From positions 986,557 to 1,050,556 of the forward strand of contig QRDG01000131.1 in the NCBI GenBank assembly GCA_012064385.1: a stretch of 64,000 bases of DNA, given 5' to 3'. Position numbers and translations under genes: made by a program. Source of the stretch: Puccinellia tenuiflora (Eukaryota > Streptophyta > Magnoliopsida > Poales > Poaceae). Of this stretch, positions 1-11,525 are shown in pieces. Each line of letters begins with the position of its first letter. Positions within the stretch are counted from its first letter, which is position 1. The notes below the pieces were generated by a model that was not told the origin of the DNA, made no database searches, and saw only the letters and a program-made list of their open reading frames with translations.

Positions 1-965
1 GGGAGAGGGTGGCGAAGCATGTGGAGGCCCTTCAGGACATGTGTACGCGTCGCGGAGGCGACCCGGATGTGGCGGAGGACGATGCTGGCGCCAAAGGCTC
101 GGGGGGCAGGCGATGCAGATGCTGAGAGTGGCGCACCGCCAGTGTGATTTTCGCAACCCTGCTTCCTGTAACACCTTTATGTAAAAGATTATCCTGACAT
201 CTGGCTAACAGTTATCTCCTTGCTTTGTGACCCCCTGTTTTTCCGCCCTGTGAGTGGGTGAGTGCTCTGCGTTTTAGGGTCCAACTTTTAGTCAACGACC
301 ACCGGTCGCCATTCGTGTTCGGCACGAGTATAGCGGGTGTCGTGACCGTTAGCTGGTAGGACTCCCAGGAGCACTTCCCGAGGTTTTCCCTTTGGCATAT
401 GAGTGGAAACCCACGAGAGTTGAAAACAGGGGGAGGGCTTACCAACTTGGCTGGCCCGCACCCTGGAAGCTCCTTATTGTTCTTGAGGGTGGTTTTCACC
501 ATGTACTGGTTAGGGCTGCTTGAGCCTGCGCTGGCAAGTTTAAGCCTGTGTGTCGTACGAGGAAAGACAAGTGCCAAGTTTCACCGGGGAGTTGACATGC
601 ACGGGAGCTGGCCCACGAGACTGAGCTCATTGTCGTACTTGGGCTTATGCTTGTGGGTCTGGCCCGGCGTAGGCACAGTGTCCTAGCCCCCGCTCGTGTG
701 GCGCACAGGAAAAACATATGAGCGATGGGATTTCAACGCACAACACGATAGGCCTCGCAGAGAACCAAATATCGTGAAATATGTTCGAAATATTCAAAGT
801 CTTATAGGATGGCAATGCGATGAGTAGACGCTCTCGTGCCATACGGCTCGCAGGGAGAGGACCCCCCGTGGGGCTGGTTTACAAAAGATGCCGCCGTTCT
901 CGAGACGGGGCGTTGCTCGTGCGGCCGACAATGGCGCAGAGGAGTAGGGAGAGTATCCCGTGAAG
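1..965 (-). other. 3' untranslated part of the Tat-lineage element
   Basis: This stretch follows the integrase stop on the minus strand and shows no frame with recognisable protein similarity. The short open frames here (for example 212-577 minus, 399-686 plus) overlap one another on both strands and resemble no known family to my eye. I searched it for the LTR start seen at 7662 and for the LTR end at 6995 and found neither, so it precedes the missing 3' LTR. Long 3' untranslated regions are known in the Tat lineage. No polypurine tract can be assigned because the LTR boundary is off the window. Confidence 0.6.
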
Positions 966-2313
966 TCACGGGTAGAACTTGCGGAGGTGCTCAATGTTCC
1001 ATGAGTTCATCACTGGAGTGTCGTCTTCTGTTTCCAGCCACGCGACGCCAGGCCGTACCACGCTCGTGACCCTGTATGGTCCCTCCCACATGGGTGAGAG
1101 CTTGTGGAGGCCTTCAAGAGAGAGGATCCTCCTGAGGACGAGGTCACCGACCTCCAGCGTGCGTCGTCGGATGTGGCGGCTGTGGTAGCGTCGTAGCCCT
1201 TGTTGGTACCTGGCGGCACGTACTGCGGCTTGGCACCTGGCCTCCTCAAGAAGGGCCAACACCTTGTCGCGCTGCTCCTCTTGGGCCGTCTCATCGAAGG
1301 AGCGCACTCACGGGGAACCATACTTGAGCTCGGTGGGGAGTACTGCTTCTGCTCCGTAGACGAGGAAGAAGCGTGTTTGGCCTGTCGGCTTTGTGGCGGT
1401 CGTGCATACTGACCATAGTACGGGGTTGAGCTCCTCGATCTAGCTTGTGCCACTAGCCTTGAGCCTGTTGAAGGTCTTAGTCTTGAGTACTTTGAGTACT
1501 TCGGCATTCGCGCGCTCCGCCTGCCCGTTACTGCGGGGGTGGGCGATGGAGGCGTAGCAGATTTGTGTGCCGAGATTGGCGCAGTAGGCCTTGAAGACGC
1601 CGCTGGTGAATTGCGTGCCGTTGTCCGTGATGATGCGATTTGGCACACGGAAACGGCATCCAATCCCTTGATGAATTTGACGGCGACCCCGGCCGGTATT
1701 CCTCTCACAGGCTCCACCTCAGGCCACTTGGTGAATTTGTCGATGGCGACAAAGAGGAAGCGATAGCCCCTGAGCGCTCACGGAAAAGGGCCCAGGATGT
1801 CTAGCCCCTATACCGCAAAAGGCCATGAGAGCGGGATGGTGTGCAGCTCTTGCGCCGGCTGGTGGATTTGCTTGGCATGGAACTGGCATGCCTCGCAGGT
1901 CTTGACGAGGTCGGTGGCGTCTTGAAGCGTCGTGGGCCCAAAGAAACCCTGGCGGTAAGCTTTGCCCACGAGAGTGCGCGATGAGGCATGGTGGCTACAC
2001 TCCCCGGCATGGATGTCCTTGAGCAGCAGGCTTGCTTCCTCTCTGGAGATGCACCATAGGGCGACCCCGTTGGGACACCGGCGGTACAGCTCATCGTCGT
2101 GGATGATGTAAGCTTTGGCTTGTCGAGCTATCCGTTCAGTGTCGGTGTCATTGGGGGGCAGTATGTCCTTCTGGAGGTAGTCCTTGAGCTCGGTGATCCA
2201 GCTGCTCGCCTCATGGGTGACGGCTAGTAGCAGGCGATCCCCCCGAAGGTTGGCCACAATCGGGGGCTCCCTCCGGAGGTGCCGGCGGTGGTTGCTCATC
2301 CGGCTCTTTGTCT
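966..2313 (-). pseudogene. Integrase region of Tat-lineage pol (frameshifted)
   Basis: Integrase inserts the element's cDNA into the genome. Three frames carry its pieces. Frame 1808-2299 has the zinc-binding His pair (GECSHHAS) and Cys pair (CEACQ). Frame 1440-1646 has the second catalytic Asp (IITDNGTQF) and the catalytic Glu (GQAERANAEV). Frame 966-1307 has the C-terminal GPY-type module (WEGPYRVTSV) and ends at a normal-looking stop. A TAG at 1808-1810 stands where Trp is expected just before GLDILGPF, which fits a TGG to TAG change. At least two frameshifts separate the pieces. The junction with the RNase H frame near 2300 is also shifted. Non-functional. Confidence 0.85.
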
Positions 2314-4407
2314 TCAGTTATGGGCGGCATGGCGGATGGACTCGTCAACCGCTCCTCTAAGACGCCGGGGCGCTGGGGCGCTTGGCGATTTCGTCAGCTT
2401 CCTTTTTGTTGGGGCGGGGATGTACTCCAGCCCCACGCCGAGGAAACGCTTCTGGAGTTTCTGTACTTCGGCGAAGTATGCGTCCATATGAGGATCTTTG
2501 GTCTTGTAAGGTTTGATGGAGAAGTTGACGATGAGCTGGGAGTCACCCTTGACGATGTTACGCTGAACGCCGAGCGCGATGGCAGCTTTGAGGCCACAGA
2601 CGAGTCCCTCGTATTCCGCGATGTTGTTGGATATCTTGCCATGGGAGCCGAAGCAGAGCTGCACCGCGTAGTAGAGCTTGTCACCGGTGGGCGAGGTTAA
2701 GACGGCGCCGGTGCCAACGCCGTCGCTTCCCCAGGCACCGTCGAAGTGTACCGACCATGCATCGGGGGCTCCCCCATTCGGCGGCATTGACGGTCCTCCG
2801 GGAGGCTCCTCCATGGCTGGGTCAGTCCATTCCGCGACGAAGTCCGCTAGGGCCTTGCTTTTGATTGTCTTGGTGGTAACGAACTCCAAGTCGAAAGCTT
2901 GAAGCTCGATCACCCATTCAGCCATGCGACCAGTGGCATTGTCGCTGTACAGGATCCCCTCTACAGGGTAAGATGTGACCACCTTGATGGGGTGGCCTTG
3001 GAAGTAGTGGCAGAGCTTTCGGGAGGCGATGAGGAGGGTGAATAGGAGCTTCTGCTGTATGCTGTATCGCGCGCGGGCGTATCGAAGCACCGTACTGATG
3101 AAGTAGACGGGGCGCTGTGTGAGTCGGAGCCCGGCAGATGTGACGGTCGGCCTTGTGACAAGGTCGCAGCTCAGCGGCGGCTCATCAGGCGATGCTGTCG
3201 GACCCTCCACCTGGGACCCCACTTGGGGTGGTTCCCTGGCGGGGAGCCCCCGAGCCGACCCGGAAGGACTTGTGTCGAGAGGCTCCGGCTCCAGTGACGT
3301 GGGAGGGTCCTTGATAGCGGGGACGGGCTCCTCCCGCTCCGCTACCTGGACGACGCTTGCCGTGAGGGGGGTGGCCGCCAGATACAGCAGCAGCGGCTCG
3401 TGGCTCCGCGGAGCCACCATGATTGGCGGGCTGGCGAGGTAGTGCTTGAGTTCCTCGAAGGCAGCGTTGGCCTCTGGTGTCCACTCCAAGGTGCCCGTGC
3501 GCTTCAGGATCTTGAAGAACGGCAGGGCTCTCTCGCCAAGCCTGGAGATGAACCGTCCGAGTGCGGCCATGCAGACGGCCAGGCGCTGCATATCTTTTAG
3601 GCGCTGGGGCGACCGCATCTCTTTGATGGCTCTAATCTTGTCAGGATTTGCCTCAATGTCGCGATGTGATACCAAAAAACCAAGGAGCTTCCCGGAGGGG
3701 ACCCCGAAGATGCACTTTTCGGGGTTCAGCTTGATGTTGACCTTGCGTAGGTTGATGAAGGTCTCTTCGAGCTTGGCGATGAGCGTGCGTTCCTCACGAA
3801 TCTTGATGACGATGTCATCGATGTACGCCTCGGCATTCCGGCCCATCTTGGCACCGAGAGCTTTGTGCATGAGCCTTTGGAAAGTTGCGCCTGCGTTCTT
3901 GAGGCCGAAGGGCATGCACACGTAGCAGAACACGCCGCACGGCATAATGAATGCCGTCTTCTCTTCATCCTTTTTCGCCATCTTGATTTGATGGTAGCCC
4001 GAGAAGGCATCTAAGAAGCATAGAAGATCACATCCGGCAGTCGAGTCGACTATCTGATCGATGTGGGGGAGCGGGTACGGGTCCTTGGGACAGGCCTTGT
4101 TGAGGTCCGTGAAGTCCACGCATAGAAGTTTCTTGCCGTTGGCCTTCAGCACAATGACGGGGTTGGCGACCCAGTCAGGATGGGACACCTCGCGGATGAA
4201 CTTGGCCTTCTTGAGCTTCTCTACTACCTTGACGATGCAATCTTGCTTTTCTGGTGCCTGACTTCGAACCTTTTGCTTCACGGGGCGCGCGCTTGGGCAC
4301 GCGGCTAAGTAGTGCTCGACCACTTCCCTCGGTACATCGGGCATGTCTGATGGCGTCCATGCGAACATGTCAGCGTTTGCCCGGAGGAAGGCGACGAGCG
4401 CGCTTTC
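2314..4407 (-). pseudogene. Reverse transcriptase, RNase H and archaeal-type second RNase H of Tat-lineage pol
   Basis: One long open frame (first Met near 4368) carries three enzymes. The RT shows DFTDLNKACPKD, the palm motif AFSGYHQIKM and the catalytic YIDD box at about 3811-3828. The first RNase H follows (ALADFVAEW near its end), but the usual first Asp position reads YLAATP, so its first catalytic Asp is absent, as is typical of this lineage. A second RNase H begins at about 2754 with HFDGAWG and contains NNIAEYEG and GDSQLIV (2527-2548), the archaeal-like type. The frame joins protease upstream through an in-frame TAG at 4408-4410, so gag to RNase H was one polyprotein. C-terminal residues before 2314 are scrambled by a frameshift. 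Confidence 0.9.
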
Positions 4408-4999
4408 CTATTTGTGGGTCAGGTTCCCGCCGATGACGACGGTAGCCCCCGTGCCGTTGGCATCGAGCGACACTCTCTTCGTGGCTATCCTTTCTTTGGA
4501 AAACAATTTCTTTTTCTTCATGGGCGCCGTCGAGGGCACGACGTCCTCCTCTTCGTCGTGGTGCGCGGCGGCGGCGTCCTTGTAAGCTCGCTCGAGGGAG
4601 CACACCGCGTCCTTCTCGTCACCGCGGATGATGATGGTCCCGCCGCTGGTCGGGAGCTTGACGATGTTGTATGCATGGTGGGTGATCATCATGAACTTGG
4701 TGAGGGCGGGGTAGCCGAGGATGGCGTTGTAGGGAAGGCCCAAGTCAGCGACGTCGAAGTCGATGAGCTCGGTGCGGTAGTTGCTGCGCGTGCCAAAGGT
4801 CAATGGGAGTGACACCTGGCCGATAGGCATAGTGGTGCCTGCTGTGACTCCGGTGAAGGGCTTTGTCGGCATGAGGCGCTCGTAAGGCACTTGCATCTAG
4901 TCGAACATCGTGATCGAGTGGACGTTGAGGCCAGCGCCGCCATTGATAAGCGTCCTAGATACGGCGACGTTGTTGACGGTGGGCGTACAAACGAGCGGG
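4408..4999 (-). pseudogene. Aspartic protease region of the Tat-lineage polyprotein
   Basis: The retroviral-type protease would cut the polyprotein. The active-site segment reads LINGGAGLNV at about 4925-4950; relatives have Asp where this copy has Asn (AAT, complement of 4942-4944), a change explained by one G to A transition. Downstream residues DLGLPYNAILGYPAL match the C-terminal hydrophobic-Gly part of the fold. A TAG at 4897-4899 splits the frame right after the active site, and another TAG ends it at 4408-4410. All pieces stay in the same reading frame as gag and RT. The region 4408-4600 encodes an acidic and lysine-rich linker. Confidence 0.8.
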
Positions 5000-6917
5000 A
5001 CAAGACCCACCATCCTGGTCGTGGAGGGGTGAACCTGCTTGCTGAAGGTGATAGCGTGGTGTGACCACTTGAGGGGCCTCGCGGCCTCGGGTTCGGGGAG
5101 GACGGCATTGAACCCGCGGGAGAGCTGCTTGAGGTGGCGGTTGGACCGCGGGGCCTGTGCTCCCTCGAGGATGCATGCTGCCAGCTTGCGGGGCTCCTGG
5201 TAGCCCCCGTTGTCATCTTCCTCATCCGGCTGGCCATTACGCGCCTCACGGGGGCGCTGCGTGGCGTTGGCCTGCGGAGGGTTGTTGTGGCGGTTGTCTC
5301 GGTTGTTGTATCTGCGGTTGTAGTCATCCCGGCCGCGGCCCCTGCCGCGATCTTGCTGCTGTTGATGCTCCTGATACCGCCTAAGCTTGTGGCAGTTCTC
5401 CGTGTCGTGGCCATGCATGTCGTGGAAAATGCAGTACGGTCTGTCCTCCAGGTGGGCGGCGTTCTCTGCCGCGCGAGGCTGCTTGTGCTCGGGCTCTTCT
5501 ACAAGGACAGCTTGAGGCTTGCGCTTGGGGGGCACCCTGGCCGGGTTCTGCGCGGTCGGGGCTTCCTCCTTCTTCAGGTCCGGGTTGTTGTGGGCGAAGA
5601 GACGGCCTTCCTTGTCCTTGGTGCACTTATTGGCCATCTCGAAAAGCTTGACGACGGAAGAGAGCTCATCATGGATGCCGAGCTTCTCGCGCATGCAGAC
5701 GTCCATGACGCCCCCGGCGAAGGCGGAGATGATGTCTGCTTCGGAGATACGGGGGACCTTATTGCGGACCTGACTGAAGCGCTGGATGAACTTGCGCATC
5801 GTCTCCCCGGGGTCCTGGCGTACTGCTTTCAGGTCGTTCTTGGTGAGGGGACGCTCGTAGGTGCCCCTGAAGTTGGTGATGAAGGCGTCGCAGAGAGCCT
5901 CCCACGACGCGATGGAGCCCTCGGGGAGGTTCATGATCCATGATCGCGCGGCGTCCTTAAGGGCCATGGGGAACCAATTGGCCATGACCTTGTCGTCCCC
6001 TCACGCGGCCTAGATGCCGATGGTGTAGAGCGTGAGGAACTCCACCGGGTTGTGGGTCCCATCGTAGCGCGACGGCAGCTCGGGGTGGAACTTGTTGGGC
6101 CAGATGACCCGACGTAGCTCGCTAGAGAAGGCGAGGCAGCTTCCGCTGTAGATGGCGGCGTTGGCGGCGACAGAAGTGGAGGACGGTTGGCATTGCCGGC
6201 GTTGACAACTTCCTGAATAGCGCAGTTTTCTCGCTTGCGCTGTCGCGCGATGCCAACGCGGGTGTCCTCGGGGGCACGGTGGATGATGACGCAGTCGTGG
6301 GGCGAGGACGCGTGCGAAGGCTGCAGCTGGTGTGGCGGAGACGGAGGTGCGGTGGCTCGGCCGGTGGTTCTCCCGCGGGGGTTGGAGTGACGGAGGCGGC
6401 GCGACGGAGAGGCGGCCGGCGAGGTCTCCCCCCTGCGGGGGCGCCATACCGCGGGGCTTCTCCTGCCCATGCGAGGGCTGGTGGGCGCGCGACGGCTCGC
6501 GCTGCTGCTGTGAGGCCGCGGGAGCCGCGTTGTGGACGAGTTCGGCGATGCGGTCAAACCACGCGTCCATGGCATCGGGTGCGGGACGGAACTGCAGCAG
6601 CTCCCGCGCTTGGCGCAGAGACACAGCCTCGGCCGGCTCGACACGCTGGGACGGCTGGCGGTGAAGAGGAGGCGATGGAGGTTGAGCCGGCTGCTGGGGT
6701 GGCGGAGTGACGAGCCTTGACCGGTGTGGGTGAGGGGCGAACGACGCCTCCGACTCCTCGACCTGCTCATCCGCGCACTATCTGGTTCGGTTGGTGGCGT
6801 CGCGGGCATCGGTGCTGTTACGGCGTTCAGAGCGGCGGTCGCCAGCTCGCGGGTCGGGCTCGGTGGCGGTTGCTCCGCGCATCGCGCTTCGCCTGCGGTG
6901 GAGGCGCGCTTGTCCAT
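5000..6917 (-). pseudogene. Gag of the Tat-lineage element
   Basis: Gag builds the virus-like particle. I place the start at the ATG complementary to 6915-6917 (MDKRAST...), just inside the primer site; the first 190 nt are basic and Pro/Ser-rich, then a frameshift moves the reading frame before 6624. The capsid core includes SRYDGTHNPVEFL, LKDAARSWIMNLP and TYERPLTKNDL, the usual plant gag pattern. A zinc knuckle follows (CIFHDMHGHDTENC, near 5390-5440), then a basic Arg/Asn-rich nucleic-acid-binding tail. In-frame TAG (6010-6012) and TGA (6001-6003) interrupt the capsid domain, so no full Gag can be made. Confidence 0.85.
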
Positions 6918-6972
6918 GGGCTCGTGCTCGCTGGTCGTGGCGATGGAGACTTGTCTAGGAAGAACGAGCTTC

Positions 6973-6994
6973 AACCCCTACCTGGCGCGCCAAA
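6973..6994 (-). promoter_or_regulatory. Primer binding site of the Tat-lineage element
   Basis: Immediately inside the 5' LTR the minus strand reads TTTGGCGCGCCAGGTAGGGG, the position where a tRNA 3' end primes minus-strand DNA synthesis. It is not the initiator-Met type (TGGTATCAGAGC) seen in the chromovirus of this window. I cannot say from memory alone which tRNA it matches. Confidence 0.65.
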
Positions 6995-7662
6995 TGTCGG
7001 ATTTGTGGTTCCGATGGACCTATGTTCTTCCACAGGGTTGAAAGCTAGTCTACCAACGAAATCTCTGCGAGGGCCGGAACGAGCAAAGCAAGAACACACA
7101 CAGGGTTTACCCAGGTTCAGGCCACCGTTGCGGTGTAAAACCCTACTCCTGCTTGTCTGGTTATCTCACGGGTGTTGATTGTTGGAGTCCCGAACCTTTT
7201 ACAATGGAGGCAGCGATCTGCCTTTTATAGTGACCTGGGCCTCTACCCCTTGGCGGGAAGGGCAACCACAATTGGCCAAGAGAAGACAAAGGAGGGTGCG
7301 TGGTTTGCTGGCGTCGTCCTCCAGACGGGTCCCTCGATGGGAGCTTTAAACATCAAAGAGGGAAGAGTCCTCTCGTCCTTGGTATGGTCTTGAACCGTCC
7401 CAGTCTTTAATCACAGAAATGGGCAGACCGCCCTAGCGTAGCTCTGCTGCGCACTTTTGGCGTCATCTGCTCCCTCCTTGGGGCAGCCGCAGAGGGGCCT
7501 TCATTCGGACGCCTCGCAAGGCGAGCCTGGCGTGGTCCTTAGGTCTTGATCCACGAGGGAGCGGGGTCCCTCACGAGGCGCGTGCTGGATCCTGCCGATG
7601 GTGTGAAACGGACGGGCCGCTGACAGCTGGGATAGGCGACCCTGGTTCCTATAGTCCCGACA
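6995..7662 (-). repeat. 5' LTR of the Tat-lineage element (668 bp)
   Basis: On the minus strand it runs from TGTCGG to CCGACA, a perfect 6-bp terminal inverted repeat. A TATA box (CTATAAAAG) lies at 7222-7230, and transcription should start about 30 nt further down. The left end abuts the primer site and the right end abuts an Athila-type LTR sequence that continues at 7663. The sequence is moderately GC-rich with CpGs. Confidence 0.85.
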
Positions 7663-8935
7663 ACTATATAAAAAGATGGACCGTGGGCCATGGGTTCACT
7701 AGTGGAGTCTCTCAAATAGATAAAACACTCATATGATGGGTAAACAAAATACAGCTAGCCAATTGACAAGATTATGACACAAACATAATCTAGCTATGAC
7801 AAAGAGTGCATGGTAATATTTAATTAGGCATCACGACAAAAAACAAAGACCGCCGAATCCAACTGCATCTTTGTCTAAAAAGTCCACCGTGGGATCGCTA
7901 TCCAGCCTGTCACCCATTGGTATTAAGTTGCAAGCAACAGACGTTTGCATTAAGTAAAGCGCATCAAGTAAGCAATATTAAACATCAAAATAGACTTTAA
8001 CACCACTATTTTACCCTTAGTAGCAACAGCACACCCTCGCCCTTAGACGTTTTTGTCACTCGTGCCCAGGAACAAAAGGGGGCATGAACCCACTATCTAG
8101 CATAAATACTCCCTCTTAGAGACACACATAATTACTTGGCCAAAGAAACTACACACATCGGAGAGCATGCAAGAACATAAATGAACATCTAAGAATCATG
8201 CACAATCTGATCATAACTTCATAATCCATCGGATCCCAGGAAACACATTACATCGCATTACAATAGTCGATCTTGATCATGTTAGGCAGCTCACAAGATC
8301 ATAATACATGAAGCACAAGGGTGAGAGACTACGATCTAGCTACTGCCATGGACCCATGGTCCAAGGTGGAACTACTCACAAATCATCCCATCCCGGAGGA
8401 AGGCATGGCGATGAAGAGCTCTCCGAGATCGATCTCCCCTCTGGCAGGGTGCCGGGATCAGCTTCAGAATCACCCCCGAACTAGGGTTTATGGTGTCGGC
8501 GGCTCGGGGTGACTTCTCTGGAAAATAATGTCCGCCCCGACGTTTTTAGGTCATGAGGCAATTTATAGGCATCGAGGGGTGCCGAGGAGGCGCCCCAGGA
8601 GCAAGGGCGGGCCCCACCCGTGGGGTGGGCCCAGGCTGCGCCCGGTGGCCACCTCTGCCCTGTGGGTGGCCCCCCAGGTCGCCCTCTGGTCCTTAGGTGT
8701 CTTCTGGTGAATAAAAATTCCCTGTAAATTTTCAGCGCATTCCGAGAATATTTCTAATGGTAGATTTTCTGAATACAAAAATAGCAAAAACAGGAAACTG
8801 GCACTAGGCAACTTGTCAATAGGTTAGTCTGACAAAATGCATAAAAACGATGTAATATGATATTAAAAATATGTGACAACATCACAAAGCTAGCGTGGAA
8901 CAATCAAAAATTATAGATACGTTTGACACGTATCA
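7663..8935 (-). repeat. Athila-type LTR, piece a (left end cut off by the Tat-lineage insertion)
   Basis: It matches the LTRs of the element at 9924-17785 along its length, starting at the position equal to about 10260, that is about 336 bp into that LTR. It ends at gtatca (8935), the LTR terminus (TGATACGTGTCAAACG on the minus strand). The missing first part should lie beyond the Tat-lineage element, left of the window. A TATA-like tttatagg lies near 8568-8575. There is no coding content; the short frames here are overlapping shadows. Confidence 0.8.
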
Positions 8936-9558
8936 CACACCCTCGTCCTTAGAAGTTTCCGTCACTCGTGCCCCGGCACAAGAGGGGGCATGAACCAACT
9001 ATCTAGCATAAATACTCTCTCTTGGAGATACAAGCAATCATTTGGCCAAAGTAACTACACACATCAGAGAGCATGCAAGAACATAAATTAACATATAAGA
9101 ACCATGCACAATTTGATCATAACTTCATAAACAATCGGATGCCAACAAACACATCATATAGCATTACAATAATCGATCTTGATCAAGTAGGGTAGGTCAC
9201 AAGATCAAAAACATGAAGCACAAGGGAGAGAGACAACTATCTAGCTACTGTCATGGACCCGCAGTCCAAGGTGAAACTACTCACGCATCATCCCGGCGGA
9301 AGGCATGGTGATGTAGAGCCCTCCGAGATCGACCTCCCCTCCGGCAAGGTGCCGGGATTGGTCTTCTGAATCCCCCGAGAATTAGGTTTCGAGGTGATGG
9401 CGGATTTGGGTGGAGTTCATGGAAAATAATCACCACCTTGACGTTTTAGGGTTAATGTGATTTTATAGGCGTCGGAGGGGGCCGAGGGGACCCACCAAGA
9501 GTAGGGGCGGGTCCTGGCCACGGCCCCACCAGTGGCTGCGGCTGGGGGTCGTCCATGC
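8936..9558 (-). repeat. Athila-type LTR, piece b, left part (continues at 60885)
   Basis: It begins mid-LTR with cacaccctcg, equal to about 10625 in the LTR of the 9924 element, directly after the end of piece a. It carries the conserved TATA-like ttttatag near 9464 and stops at 9558, where the chromovirus begins. The last five bases (catgc, 9554-9558) are the chromovirus TSD, and the LTR resumes after the second catgc at 60885-60889. Because it starts in the middle of an LTR, it is probably the host into which the element owning piece a inserted. Confidence 0.8.
9554..9558. repeat. Target-site duplication catgc, left copy
   Basis: The five bases before the chromovirus 5' LTR are repeated exactly at 60885-60889 after its 3' LTR, proving that 9559-60884 is one insertion unit with everything else nested in it. 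Confidence 0.93.
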
Positions 9559-9923
9559 TGTAACAGCCCCAGTTTGGTACTGTAAAATTTGAACCAAATT
9601 TTCACTTTTGCATTGCACTTGTATCATGGCATACATATTTGAATTTGCAAAGTTTAATAAAGCAACAAATGGAAAACATTTAAAAGGGAAACAAACACCT
9701 TCCCAAATTTCCAAACCAACTGCAATTACTCAACCTGGCAAACAAATTATTTGAACTTCCAATTTGTCCAGGAAGTTCCAAGAATACATTTTACAAATAT
9801 TTGTCAAAGGCAATTCTTGCCAAGCAAAGAATTAAAGTTGAGAATTCAAAAGTGGTTCAAATCAAATTCTATTTTTGAAACCATGTTAAACTGTTCAAAA
9901 ATTCAAAATAAAAATATGGGGAG
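9559..9923 (+). repeat. Chromovirus 5' LTR, first part
   Basis: It starts TGTAACAGCCCCAG and matches 57082-57447 of the 3' LTR nearly base for base, up to gggag, where the Athila-type element at 9924 enters. It is AT-rich with no gene. The rest of the LTR resumes at 17791. Confidence 0.9.
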
Positions 9924-11525
9924 TGATGGTAGATATTGATAAGTTGGATGGTGCCCCAAGCGAAGGCGGAATTGTAGCTAGTAGCAGTTTTCCCTCGTTT
10001 AACGAACCAAGGTTTATCGAACCAATAGGACTTTGAAATCAACAACGAGGTGAATGTTGAAGATCTCTGGCGCTTGACCTTCAACAGACGTGGACCTGCA
10101 CACACTCAACCAAAATACTTTGCCCCCAATGGCGGAAAGGTTGTCAATCTTTCCGGTCTCGCAGAAAATAAAGCGGTTAATTGTATGATGAAATAGATAA
10201 AATATGAAAAGTGACCAGAGGAGTAATGATGATTAAAAGCAAGTAAATGAGGTTGTAAACAATGTAAAAAGATGGACAGGGGGCCATGGGTTCACTAGTG
10301 GAGTCTCTCAAGTAAATAAAATATGCATGTGATGGGTTTACGGATTACAGCTAGGCAATTGACAAGATCATGACACAAACCCAATTTAGCTATGACAAAA
10401 AGGACATGATAATATTTATGGAGGCATCATGACAAGGAACAAAGACCGTTGAGTCCAACTGCATCTTTGCCTAAAAAGTCCACCGTTGGATCGCTATCCA
10501 GCCTGTCACCCAACGGTATTAAGTTGCAAGCAACAGACAATTGCATTAAGTAAAGTGCATGAAGTAAGCAATACTAATATCAAAAGAGACATTAACATCG
10601 CTGTTTTACCCTTAGTAGCAACAGCACACCCTCGCCCTTAGACGTTTCTGTCACTCGTGCCCAGGAACAAAAGGGGGCATGAACCCACTATCTAGCATAA
10701 ATACCCTCTCTTGGAAATACACACAATCACTTGGCCAAAGTAACTACGCACATCGGAGAGCATGCAAGAACATAAATTACTCATGTAAGAATCGTGCAAA
10801 ATCTGAACATAACTTCATAATCCATCGGATCCCAGCAAACACATCACATAGCATTACAATAATCGATCTTGATCATGTTAGGCAGCTCACAAGATCATAA
10901 GACATGAAGCACAAGAGAGAGAGACTACCAACTAGCTACTGCCATGGACCCGTAGTCCAAGGTGAGACTACTCACAAATCATCCCGGAGGAGGGCATGAC
11001 GATGAAGAGCCCTCCGGGATCGATCTCCCCTCCGGCAGAGTGCCGGGATCAGCTTCAGATTGGACCTCGAACTAGGGTTTTCGGTGACGGCGCGTTGGGG
11101 TCGAATTTCTGGAAAATAATCGCCGCCCTGACGTTTTTAGGTTATTTCTGATTTAATAGGCATCGGAGGGGGCCGAGGAGGTGGCCCATGGGCAGGGGCG
11201 GGCCCTACCCGCGGGTCCACCTAGGGCCGTGGCAGGAGGCTGCCTGCGCCCTGTGGGTCGCCTTCGAGGCTGCCCTTCGGACTCCATCTTCTTCTTGGCG
11301 TAAAAATAATCCCCATAAATTTTGGTCCAATTCCGAGAATATTTGCAGAAGTAAATTTCTGAAACAAAAAGATAGCAGAAACAGGGAACTAGCACTTGGC
11401 ATCTTATCAATAGGTTAGTCTGACAAAATGCATAAAAATGATATAAATGACAGTAAAAACATGTGACAATATCACAAAACTAGCATGGATCACTCAAAAA
11501 TTATAGATACGTTTGAGACGTATCA
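9924..11525 (-). repeat. 3' LTR of the Athila-type element at 9924-17785 (1602 bp)
   Basis: On the minus strand it begins TGATACGTCTCAAACG and ends CTACCATCA. It differs from the partner LTR by scattered substitutions and small indels. The TATA-like site of the partner (ttttatag, 17421-17428) is altered here to tttaatag near 11152-11159. It contains a GC-rich self-complementary block (about 11190-11225). Confidence 0.9.

Larger units (their letters stand above)
1..7662 (-). mobile_element. Tat-lineage Ty3/Gypsy LTR retrotransposon, 5' LTR to 3' untranslated region; 3' LTR outside the window
   Basis: The element reads on the minus strand in the order LTR, primer site, gag, protease, reverse transcriptase, RNase H, a second RNase H, integrase and a long untranslated tail. 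The second, archaeal-type RNase H after the retroviral-like one is a known hallmark of the plant Tat (Ogre/Retand) lineage. The 5' LTR is at 6995-7662; no second copy of its ends is visible at low coordinates, so the 3' LTR lies beyond position 1. The coding region carries several in-frame stops and frameshifts, so this copy is dead. It interrupts an Athila-type LTR that resumes at 7663. The TSD cannot be checked because the other flank is missing; the predicted 5-bp duplicate would be actat (7663-7667). Confidence 0.88.

Noticed and set aside
212..1069. Several open frames of 60-120 residues on both strands
   Set aside because: They overlap one another in different frames and strands, show no motif, and lie in an untranslated region.
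5134..5943. 269-residue open frame on the plus strand
   Set aside because: It lies antisense to the well-supported gag of the Tat-lineage element; its length reflects GC-rich codon use, and it shows no family motif.
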